From Bacteroidota bacterium (GTDB lineage: Bacteria; Bacteroidota; Bacteroidia; Chitinophagales; JADIYW01), in assembly GCA_016705125.1 (NCBI GenBank), contig JADIYW010000028.1:186001-250000 (forward strand): a stretch of DNA of 64,000 nt. Direction: 5' to 3'. The translations under genes were made by a program, and so were the position numbers. The notes below the pieces were generated by a model. It saw nothing but the letters and a program-made list of their open reading frames with translations, searched no databases and was not told the DNA's origin. Positions 26,277-34,284 of the stretch are shown here, piece by piece (within the stretch, counting starts at the first letter, position 1; each line of letters begins with the position of its first letter).

Positions 26277-28803
26277 ATGTCCACCTCTACTCCTATTTTA
26301 AACCAAAAATACATTGAAAAAGCTATAAAAGTTTTTAAAAAAACGGGGCAGTTTTTTATTGAACGACGCACACTTTTAAGTTCCCTTGTAGCTTCTATAT
26401 TTGCTGATAAAGCAATAGCACAAAGTGGATTTCCTGTGTATGCACCTGCGGTTTTAAAACCTTTTAATTTAGATTTTTATAAATTTAACTCCGATTCTTT
26501 AGGCAATAAAATTAAATCATTTAACCTTTTAGACACTGATTTAGATGGAGATTTAGATATTTTTGGTATATTAGATTCAAGTGGCTTAAATTTTCCTTTT
26601 TTAGTTATTAATGAAGGAAACAAGCAATTTCCTAAATTTTCTAGAAACATAAATTTATCTCCTTTCGGTTTAGAAAATAATACATTATCCTTTGATTATA
26701 TTACTTTTAATAACATAATCGATTTTGATAACGATGGTGATTGGGATATAATTTTTAGTGAGGCGGATGATTATTTTTCCCGAATTTTAGGCTTGGCAAA
26801 TATGGGTTCAAATCAAACTCCTTTTTTCAATCCATTACCAGTAAACATAGGTTTTGGTAATTATGGTGTAAGATGTGTAATTGATTATGACAATGATGGA
26901 GATTTAGATATTGGATTGTTTCCAGGTATATCACATGATAATTTTGAAGACACAGCCTATTTTGAACATAAGAAAATATTCTTCCTAATAAATTCAGGAA
27001 TAGCCAATAATATAGACTTTAATCAAGTTTGTATAAATCCAAATAGTATAATTTCTGCCAAAAACCACGACAAATTTTATGGCGCAGTGGGAGATTTGAT
27101 TCCTGTTGATTTTGATTCAGATGGAGATAAAGATTTAGTTGGGATTGGAGGGTATTATACAATAAAATACACTTATGGCTATATAAATCTAAAGTCCTTA
27201 GGATTTTTATTTGAAAACAATAATAATACTGAAAAATTTACTAAAATAGAGAGTATTGAAACTTTTAATGAAATTGGATTTTTTAATGAGTTTGCTTATG
27301 GTGGTTCAGTACCAACAGGCAACCTTTCTCTTTCTTTTGGAGATTTAGATAGTGATGGAGACCAAGATATAATTTATTATAATGATTATAAAGAAGTTGA
27401 TTATATTAATCAGTCTAATTTTTTCTTTTTAGAAAACCTCGGTCATATTAATAATAGAATTATAGGCACTTGTTTTAATGATTTAAATAATGATGGTATG
27501 CAACAAGAGGCCATTGAAGACGGCATGGTTAATGTGGTACTCAGCTTCGATAAGCAAGGAGGCACACCCCATAAAGGCATTACTATTACTGATACTGCTG
27601 GCAAATTCATGTTTCCAGCACTGGATGGTTCGTATATTCTAAAACCTATTGCACCCAATTATTATACCCCTGCTCCTTTGGAAGTTACCATCAATACTGC
27701 CGATGCAGAGTTTGTGTATGAGCGTAACTTTGCCCTCAAACCTAATGCCAATATCGCCGATTTGTCGTGTGTAATCACTTCTCCAACCCTGCCCAGGTTT
27801 TAAAGTGCCCTACTGGCTTACTTACAAAAACGTGGGTACAAAGAACCTGACAGGTTCGCTCGTATATACTAAAGACAGCCGATTGACATACCAAACCGCC
27901 TCGCAAGCACCTAATTCTCAGGCGGGCAATACCCTTACTTGGAATTTTGCCAATATAAAACCAAATGAATCCTTTACCATTTATGCCGAAATGCTGCTTT
28001 CTGCAAGTGCTAATTTGGGCGATTCACTCACCAATATTTTGGCGATTTTGCCTTCCATCGGCGACCAAACACCCATCGACAACCAAGACACACTTAAAAG
28101 CAATATCGTAGGTTCATTCGACCCCAACGACAAATTGGTATCGCCAATTGGGGCAGGCATTAATGGCAATATTCCCATTGGTAATCAGCCGTTGGAATAT
28201 ACAGTGCGATTCCAAAATACAGGAACCGATACCGCATTTAATGTAATTGTACAAGACAGTTTGGATCTGGATTTCGACTGGTCTTCACTCAAAATAATGG
28301 CATCGAGCCACGAGGTAACGGCTGCTATTAGAAGCAATAATAAAATAAAATTCACTTTCGACAATATTTTATTGCCACACAAAGCTGCCAGTGAACCCAA
28401 AAGCCATGGTTTTGTAAAATACAGCATACAGCCCAAAGTGGGATTGGTGGCAGGAACTAAATTCCATAATACTGCTAATATCTATTTCGATTTCAATGCG
28501 CCAATCGTAACAAATACAACGATTAACACCTTTTTTGTTTCTACAGGCGTTTATGATAATATCAACCAATCGTACAGGCTATTTCCCAACCCAATGCACC
28601 AAAAAGCGGTATTGCAATTCGACAATTTGCATGGCGAAACATTTGTATTGAAACTAATGGATGCCACAGGCAAAGTAGTAAAAACATACACCGTGGAGGG
28701 CAACCAAGCCACCATCGAACGACAAGACTTATCACCTGGCATTTATATTTTTAGCCTCGAAGGACAAAAAACACAAAGCGCAGGGAAATTGGTGGTGGAA
28801 TAG
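26277..28803 (+). pseudogene. T9SS-exported FG-GAP/VCBS repeat protein with a frameshift
   Basis: Two frames encode one surface protein. 26277-27803 (508 residues) has five calcium-binding repeats of the type DxDxDGDxD (DTDLDGDLD, DFDNDGDWD, DYDNDGDLD, DFDSDGDKD, DLDSDGDQD), then an SdrD-B-like domain (GTCFNDLNNDGM). The frame ends at 27801-27803. The other frame resumes before the stop as PGFKVPYWLTYKNVGT and runs to 28803 with SFDPNDKLVSP and a C-terminal type IX sorting domain (LFPNPM...GIYIFSLEGQ...GKLVVE). One base is missing in or near CTGCCCAGG (27789-27797). Either a broken gene or an assembly error. Confidence 0.85.
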
Positions 28804-28811
28804 ATAGAGGA

Positions 28812-28846
28812 GGATAATCAGTCCGCTGACCGCTGACCGCCGACTA
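28812..28846. repeat. GTCGAC/GTCCGC-type repeat
   Basis: AATCAGTCCGCTGACCGC and continuation between the T9SS gene and the TIGR03032 gene; a diverged member of the dispersed GTCGAC-word family. Confidence 0.55.
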
Positions 28847-28886
28847 ACAACCTTGAACCTAAAATTATAAACTAAACTTAGCACCA

Positions 28887-30005
28887 ATGGAAAATCAAAA
28901 TAATAAAATAGGACAACCTTCCGCACCATTTAGCTGCACTTATACCCCTAGCTTTGCTGAGTTATTATTGCAACTAAACTGTTCCTTAGCAGTCAGCACC
29001 TATCAGGCAGGCAAATTGATTATTTTAAGTCCGAAAAATAGCGACCAACTCATACAATTGCCACGTACATTTCCTCGTGTAATGGGCATCGCATTAGAAG
29101 GCGACGAAATGGCGGTGGCCACCAAAGATGAAGTAATTTATTTGCGCAATTCCGAGCCTTTAGCATGGCATTACCCAAAATCACCAGGAGTATATGATGC
29201 TATGTTTGTTCCTCGTGCCACCTACTATACCAGCCACCTCGACATCCATGATTTGGAATTTGGAAATGGCGAAATTTATGGCGTCAATACCTCCTTTTCT
29301 ACCATCGTAAAAATTGACAAAAACTATAATTTTACACCTATTTGGAAACCTCCATTTATAACTGAATTGGCTTCTGAAGACCGTTGTCATTTGAATGGCA
29401 TGGCGATGAAGGATGGAAAGCCAAAATATGCTACCGCTTTCAACAAAGGCAATACGCCACATAGTTGGAAAGAAACTTTAGGCGAAAAAGGTGTTTTAAT
29501 AGATATTGACACCAACGAAATAATAGTTGAAGGGCTTGAAATGCCACACTCACCAAGGCTTTTTGGAGACGATTTATTGGTTTTACAATCCCGAAATGGT
29601 GCCATTAGCAAGGTAGATACAAAAACTGGCCAACTAACAGAAATTAGGCGATTAAATTATTTTGTAAGAGGAATGGATAAAGTGGGCGATTATTTGTTTG
29701 TTGGTTTTTCGCGCATACGCAAAAATTCGTCGATATTTGGAAAACTCGATATTGGCGACCACTCTCCAAATGCAGGCGTGGCTATTATTCACCTTCCTAC
29801 TGGTGCACAAGTGGCCGAATTGAAATATCTATCTTCGGTAGAAGAAATATACGATTTGAAAATTATAAAAGGATTCAAACGACCAAATGTATTGAATACC
29901 ATTAGGCCTGATTTCAAATTAGGTTTATCCATACCTGAAACAACCTTTTGGGCACCAATAGAGGCATTCAATGCATTGGATAAAGATCAAAAGAAAGAGG
30001 AATAG
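28887..30005 (+). CDS. TIGR03032 family protein
   Basis: 372 residues matching the TIGR03032 (DUF4915) family, predicted to fold as a beta-propeller; function unknown. Visible family features are the N-terminal FAELLLQLNCSLAVSTYQAGKLI, then RTFPRVMGIAL, CHLNGMAMKDGKPKYATA, EGLEMPHSPRLF and NYFVRGMDKVGDYLFVGFSRIR. No signal peptide, so cytoplasmic or exported by an unusual route. It converges on the ATPase gene downstream. Confidence 0.88.
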   Translation: MENQNNKIGQPSAPFSCTYTPSFAELLLQLNCSLAVSTYQAGKLIILSPKNSDQLIQLPRTFPRVMGIALEGDEMAVATKDEVIYLRNSEPLAWHYPKSPGVYDAMFVPRATYYTSHLDIHDLEFGNGEIYGVNTSFSTIVKIDKNYNFTPIWKPPFITELASEDRCHLNGMAMKDGKPKYATAFNKGNTPHSWKETLGEKGVLIDIDTNEIIVEGLEMPHSPRLFGDDLLVLQSRNGAISKVDTKTGQLTEIRRLNYFVRGMDKVGDYLFVGFSRIRKNSSIFGKLDIGDHSPNAGVAIIHLPTGAQVAELKYLSSVEEIYDLKIIKGFKRPNVLNTIRPDFKLGLSIPETTFWAPIEAFNALDKDQKKEE

Positions 30006-30052
30006 AAATTTATATTATGACTTTTTTAGCACTATTTCATTTTTCCATTTGC

Positions 30053-31450
30053 CTAAAAAAGATTTTTCATCGTCACTACATTATCTATAACTGATAGGCT
30101 GTGTTCATTTATTTCCATACCATAAGTGGTTACAAGTGTTGTGATTAGCTGTTTACGCGTTTTGCTTATTGCTCTAAATTGCTCTCTTCGATTCCATAAT
30201 TGTTGAGCATACTTTTTTTCACAAATATTAATGGCATTGTCCTTTCTATCAATTAATAAATCAATTTGAAAACCCTCTTGAATTTCGTTTCCCTTAATAT
30301 AAAAACTCGCTGATTCTGAATAAACGCCAGCAATACCAAGGGCATTTTTTATCCTATCTAGGTGTTTAATACATAAACATTCAAATGCATAGCCAGCCCA
30401 AACCTTATATTTTTGTGATTGACTTAAATTTGCCCAAGTACCTGATAGAGCAGACCTTGATTTTGCAATAAAACTCAAATAAAAAAGGGAATATTCATCG
30501 ATTAATCTATAGATAGTGTTACGCTCAATTTTACCAAATGGCTGGTACGACATTATAAATGAAGCTTCCTCTAAGTCATTTAAAATTCGGGTAAGTCCTC
30601 CACCATTTGTATAACCCGATATTTCAATAATTTCTTGCCTAGTAAGGCCTTTCCACTTTGTGGCCAGCACTTTTACAATTATTTCATAGCCTTCATAATT
30701 ATCAAATAATGCCTTATATAAATTATTAAACTCGTGCTTGAGTAAGCCTTGTTCTCCAAAACAAATTCTATCAATTGCAATTATAGCAGTATCACCTCTT
30801 ATAATTTCATTTAAATAAAATGGAATTCCGCCCATAACCATATACAATTGAATAATATCGTATTTTGGAAGCTGAATTTTCTTTCTCTTTAAAAAAGATT
30901 CTGTTTCTCCTAAAGTAAATGGTTTAAGTTTTATGTGGTGCGTAATTCTATTGTGTAATCCACCTCGGTTATTTATAATATTTTTGGTAATCCACGATGC
31001 AGCCGACCCGCAAACGACTAATACAATATTTCTATCCACCGCCCATGCATTCCAAAAGTGGTCTAATGCCGATAGAAATCCTGATTTTGCTGTCGCAATC
31101 CATGGTACTTCGTCTAAAAAAATTACTTGCTTTTTTTTTGTCTTTTTATGTAAAAGAAAGGCTTTTAGTTGGTCAAATGCAATGTCCCAATTTTTTGGCG
31201 TTTCTGCCAAAAATGGTACAATATAATGGTTTTCTAAAGTGCGACTAAAACGTTCTAATTGTTCCTGATTGGATGCCTCTTTTTTTCCTGTAAAATAAAA
31301 AAACATATTCGAAGCAAATCCGTGCTTAATTAAAAATGTTTTCCCGACTCTTCTTCTGCCCGTTACAGCTATAAAATTAGCCCCATTCGTTTTTAAAATT
31401 CTATCAAATATTTCTAATTCTGTCTGTCTTCCGCATATCTCATCTTTCAT
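30053..31450 (-). CDS. AAA ATPase with C-terminal DUF234-type nuclease-like domain
   Basis: About 465 residues from ATG at 31450. N-terminal STAND/AAA ATPase: Walker A GRRRVGKT (31-38), Walker B VIFLDEVPW, sensor region VVCGSAASW. A winged-helix region (LTRQEIIEISGYTNGGGLTRIL) follows, and a C-terminal domain with GFQIDLLIDRKDNAINICEKK, a PD-(D/E)xK-like pattern. Proteins of this kind are numerous in Bacteroidota and archaea; function is not established. The start codon abuts a set of three long inverted repeats (31451-31649), and a longer TTG start inside the repeat is rejected. Confidence 0.85.
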   Translation of the reverse strand: MKDEICGRQTELEIFDRILKTNGANFIAVTGRRRVGKTFLIKHGFASNMFFYFTGKKEASNQEQLERFSRTLENHYIVPFLAETPKNWDIAFDQLKAFLLHKKTKKKQVIFLDEVPWIATAKSGFLSALDHFWNAWAVDRNIVLVVCGSAASWITKNIINNRGGLHNRITHHIKLKPFTLGETESFLKRKKIQLPKYDIIQLYMVMGGIPFYLNEIIRGDTAIIAIDRICFGEQGLLKHEFNNLYKALFDNYEGYEIIVKVLATKWKGLTRQEIIEISGYTNGGGLTRILNDLEEASFIMSYQPFGKIERNTIYRLIDEYSLFYLSFIAKSRSALSGTWANLSQSQKYKVWAGYAFECLCIKHLDRIKNALGIAGVYSESASFYIKGNEIQEGFQIDLLIDRKDNAINICEKKYAQQLWNRREQFRAISKTRKQLITTLVTTYGMEINEHSLSVIDNVVTMKNLF

Positions 31451-31649
31451 TATATTTGGCTTTAATGTGCAAAAATATGTAATTAGAGCCAAATATAAAA
31501 ATAGAACCCCAATTTATTTAAAGAAATAATTAGCCTTAAGTGCCATAAAAAATACAGTTAAAGCCAAATATAGAATCAAATTATTGATTCTTATAGAAAA
31601 ATATACTTGGCTCTAAGTGCTATAAAAAATATAATTAGAGCCAAGTATA
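31451..31649. repeat. Three long inverted repeats upstream of the AAA/DUF234 gene
   Basis: Unit 1 (31451-31497): 16-bp arms, TATATTTGGCTTTAAT against ATTAGAGCCAAATATA, one mismatch. Unit 2 (31525-31572): right arm TTAAAGCCAAATATA, left arm degenerate. Unit 3 (31602-31649): perfect 15-bp arms TATACTTGGCTCTAA/TTAGAGCCAAGTATA. The 15-18 base loops share GTGC followed by an A/T stretch such as TATAAAAAATAT. Arms of unit 1 contain TATATTTG, a match to the TAnnTTTG -7 box, on both strands. Unit 1 ends directly at the ATG of the ATPase gene. Confidence 0.9.
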
Positions 31650-31703
31650 ATATAAAAAATCCATTAAAAAATGATCTATTTTATAAATTAAAAAATATTT
31701 TTT

Positions 31704-31717
31704 ACCAAACGTTTGGT
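31704..31717. promoter_or_regulatory. Candidate operator of the carboxylase operon
   Basis: Perfect 14-bp palindrome ACCAAACGTTTGGT, 47 bases before the ATG of the carboxyltransferase gene. Its TTTG (31712-31715) can serve as the -33 element of a promoter whose -7 box is CAAATTTG (31736-31743, one base off TAnnTTTG, spacing 20). A repressor bound here would block the promoter. Confidence 0.6.
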
Positions 31718-31764
31718 CAAATAAATATTTAATTGCAAATTTGTAAAAAGAACTATTTTAGCTT

Positions 31765-33372
31765 ATGTCGATAATTAAATCAAAAATCAATACAAATTCG
31801 GCTGCATATAAAGATAATTATGCTAAAATGTTGCTTAAAATTGAAGAGCTAAACAAGCATTTAAAGCAATCATTGTTTCAAGGGGAAGAAAAACATTTAG
31901 CAAAAGCCAAAGCACAAGGCAAATTTTTGGCTCGAGAACGCATAGAATTATTATTGGATCAAGATTCTCCATTTCTGGAATTAATGCCATTAGCTGGTTT
32001 GGGTGTAAAAGGTGGCTTTGGAACGGGTGGAACAATGGTATCGGGTATTGGTTATGTATCTGGAAAAATGTGTTTAATTACAGCAAATGTGGGCACCAAT
32101 AAAGGTGGGGCAATTGATATTGCAACATTAAAGAAAGCACTACGCATAAATGAAATTGGGCAAGAGAATAATTTACCAGCTATCAATTTGGTAGAAAGTG
32201 CAGGAGCAAATCTGCCCGACCAGGCACAGGTTTTTAATTTAGGAGGCAATAATTTTAAAGAAATTACAAGACGTTCGAAAAAAGGAATTCCAACTATTTC
32301 CATCGTATTTGGTAACTCCACAGCTGGCGGCGCATATATTCCTGGCATGAGCGATTATACCATTATGATTAAAAACAAAGCTAAAGTGTTTTTGGCTGGC
32401 CCGCCATTAGTAAAAATGGCTACAAATGAGATTGTGGACGACGAAACACTAGGTGGTGCTGAAATGCATTCCAAAATATCGGGTGTTTCAGATTATTTGG
32501 CTCAAGATGAATTGGATGGAATTAGAATAGCTAGGGAGTTGATAGCAAATTTGACGAGTCCACAGTCGACAGACCACAGTCAACAGTCGACCATTTACAA
32601 AGAACCCAATTATCCAATTGATGAATTACTTGGTATTGTTTCCGTAGACACAAAAGTGCCTTTTGATTGCAGAGAGGTAATTGCTAGGATTGTAGATGGC
32701 TCCGAATTTCATGAATTTAAAAAAGAATATGGAACGACCTTAATCTGTGGTTATGCCAAAATACACGGTTATCCTATTGCAATCATTAGCAATAATGGTG
32801 TTTTATTTAATGACTCATCCAATAAAGGAGCACATTTTATTCAGTTGTGCAATATGAACAACACGCCAATTATATTTTTACAAAACATAACTGGTTTTAT
32901 GGTAGGCAAGGAATATGAACAAAATGGAATGATTAAAGATGGTGCAAAAATGATAAATGCCGTTTCTAACTCTGAAGTACCTATGTTTACATTAATGATG
33001 GGCGCGAGCTATGGAGCGGGAAATTATGCCATGTGTGGGCGTGCCTATAATCCAAGGTTTTTGTTTTCTTACCCAAATAGTATGATTGCTGTAATGGGAA
33101 GTGAACAGTTGGCTGGTGTAATGCAAATGGTAAGTAGAGAATCGGCAATAAAAAGTGGACAAACTTTTGATGAAGCCCAAGCTGCACAAATGAAAGAATT
33201 TATGAAAGCCGAAATTGAAAAACAAAGCAACGCATTTTTCGCCTCTGGACAATTGTGGGACGATGGAATAATTGATCCACGTGATACCAGAAATGTTTTC
33301 GGTTTGGTATTGGCGCTGACTTATATGAATGAAGTAAAAGGAACAAACGCATGGGGCGTGTTTAGAATGTAG
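31765..33372 (+). CDS. Acyl-CoA carboxylase, carboxyltransferase (beta) subunit; methylcrotonyl/geranyl-CoA type
   Basis: 535-residue biotin-dependent carboxyltransferase. The N- and C-terminal crotonase-like halves show GGTMVSGIGYVSGKM, the oxyanion-type GNSTAGGAYIPGMSDY, AGPPLVKMATNE, then NNGVLFNDSSNKGAHFIQLC, LQNITGFMVG, and the end WGVFRM typical of methylcrotonyl/geranyl-CoA carboxylases. It would carboxylate a beta-methyl-enoyl-CoA together with the alpha subunit at 34285. Between the halves an in-frame GTCGAC repeat (32554-32592) adds SPQSTDHSQQST. The substrate (3-methylcrotonyl versus geranyl-CoA) cannot be settled by eye. First gene of the operon. Confidence 0.9.
   Translation: MSIIKSKINTNSAAYKDNYAKMLLKIEELNKHLKQSLFQGEEKHLAKAKAQGKFLARERIELLLDQDSPFLELMPLAGLGVKGGFGTGGTMVSGIGYVSGKMCLITANVGTNKGGAIDIATLKKALRINEIGQENNLPAINLVESAGANLPDQAQVFNLGGNNFKEITRRSKKGIPTISIVFGNSTAGGAYIPGMSDYTIMIKNKAKVFLAGPPLVKMATNEIVDDETLGGAEMHSKISGVSDYLAQDELDGIRIARELIANLTSPQSTDHSQQSTIYKEPNYPIDELLGIVSVDTKVPFDCREVIARIVDGSEFHEFKKEYGTTLICGYAKIHGYPIAIISNNGVLFNDSSNKGAHFIQLCNMNNTPIIFLQNITGFMVGKEYEQNGMIKDGAKMINAVSNSEVPMFTLMMGASYGAGNYAMCGRAYNPRFLFSYPNSMIAVMGSEQLAGVMQMVSRESAIKSGQTFDEAQAAQMKEFMKAEIEKQSNAFFASGQLWDDGIIDPRDTRNVFGLVLALTYMNEVKGTNAWGVFRM
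32554..32592. repeat. In-frame GTCGAC-type repeat in the carboxyltransferase gene
   Basis: About 39 bases (13 codons) containing GTCCACAGTCGACAG and CAACAGTCGACC, in the linker between the two catalytic halves. Same word family as 35889-35931, 39784-39821 and others. Confidence 0.8.
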
Positions 33373-33771
33373 GGGAATTTATGATTTATGATTTGGGATT
33401 TATGATTTGGGGATAGGAATGAAGAATTTAAGAATTAGGATAAGGAATTTAAGATTTGAAAATTTAAAAAAAATGGATTTTTACTTTATAGAATAGAAAA
33501 TATATTATTTACACAATAATAGGGCTACCCTTTTGCAATTATTTTACAAAAAGTTAATTGAATCACTGGCTAATTATCATGTGAAGAAATCACTTGGATT
33601 AAATAAATTTAGTCCATACAAGAGGCTTGAATCTATTTACTTGGATTGAATTTTATAAATTTTATAAATGAATTTAAAAAAGGAGCAAATAGTTGACCAA
33701 TATTTAAAGAATTCTAAAAACATAATAAATAATAAACATTAATTAATTTAAAAAACCTAAATCAAAAATAA
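33373..33771. repeat. AT-rich spacer with ATTTATGATTTGGG words
   Basis: A 399-base gap. 33380-33475 is built from repeated words such as ATTTATGATTTGGG and AAGAATTTAAGAATTAGG. Similar words in reverse orientation lie at 37415-37455 (CTAAATCATAAATC). The rest, to 33771, is AT-rich with no ORF or terminator recognised. Confidence 0.55.
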
Positions 33772-34251
33772 ATGAATAAATTAACAAAAACGCTAAAACA
33801 ATTAGATTTTCTTCCAGAAGGAATCAGGATGAAAACCATTTCCTTTATACTAGGAAATACAGTTAAATATGTGGGAACTTCTGGGGTAGATTTTGAAAAA
33901 ATAACGCCAAATGAATTGATTGTTTCCTTGCCAAATAAAAGCAAAGTACGCAATCATATCGGTCAAATACATGCTGCAGCCACTACCCTTTTGGCCGAAA
34001 CTGCTACAGGAATAATTGTAGGTGTAAATATTCCTGACAATAAAATTCCACTAATGAAAACATTGAAAGTGGATTTTATAAGAAGAAGTAAAGGCAAACA
34101 AACAGCTGTTTCTACTCTTTCTGAAGAACAAATAAATTTAATACAAACAACAGATAAAGGCGAAACACTTGTGCCCGTAAAAGTAACAGATGAAACAGGA
34201 CAAGAGGTGGTAAAAGCAGAAATGCTATGGGCTTGGATATTGAAAAAATAA
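33772..34251 (+). CDS. DUF4442-like hotdog-fold protein (putative acyl-CoA thioesterase)
   Basis: 159 residues resembling DUF4442/PaaI-like hotdog proteins. The central helix region HIGQIHAAATTLLAETATGIIVGVNI and strands IPLMKTLKVDFIRRSKGKQTAV fit the fold. Probably hydrolyses acyl-CoA intermediates of the surrounding pathway; the assignment rests on pattern and position between the two carboxylase subunit genes. Confidence 0.65.
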   Translation: MNKLTKTLKQLDFLPEGIRMKTISFILGNTVKYVGTSGVDFEKITPNELIVSLPNKSKVRNHIGQIHAAATTLLAETATGIIVGVNIPDNKIPLMKTLKVDFIRRSKGKQTAVSTLSEEQINLIQTTDKGETLVPVKVTDETGQEVVKAEMLWAWILKK

Positions 34252-34284
34252 AAAATTTGAAATTAAAAAACAATTATAAATCAC

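Noticed and set aside
31451..31649. CRISPR-like array
   Set aside because: The units are arm-loop-arm inverted repeats with conserved loops and irregular, AT-rich spacing. There are only three, spacers are not unique sequences of constant length, and no cas gene is near.
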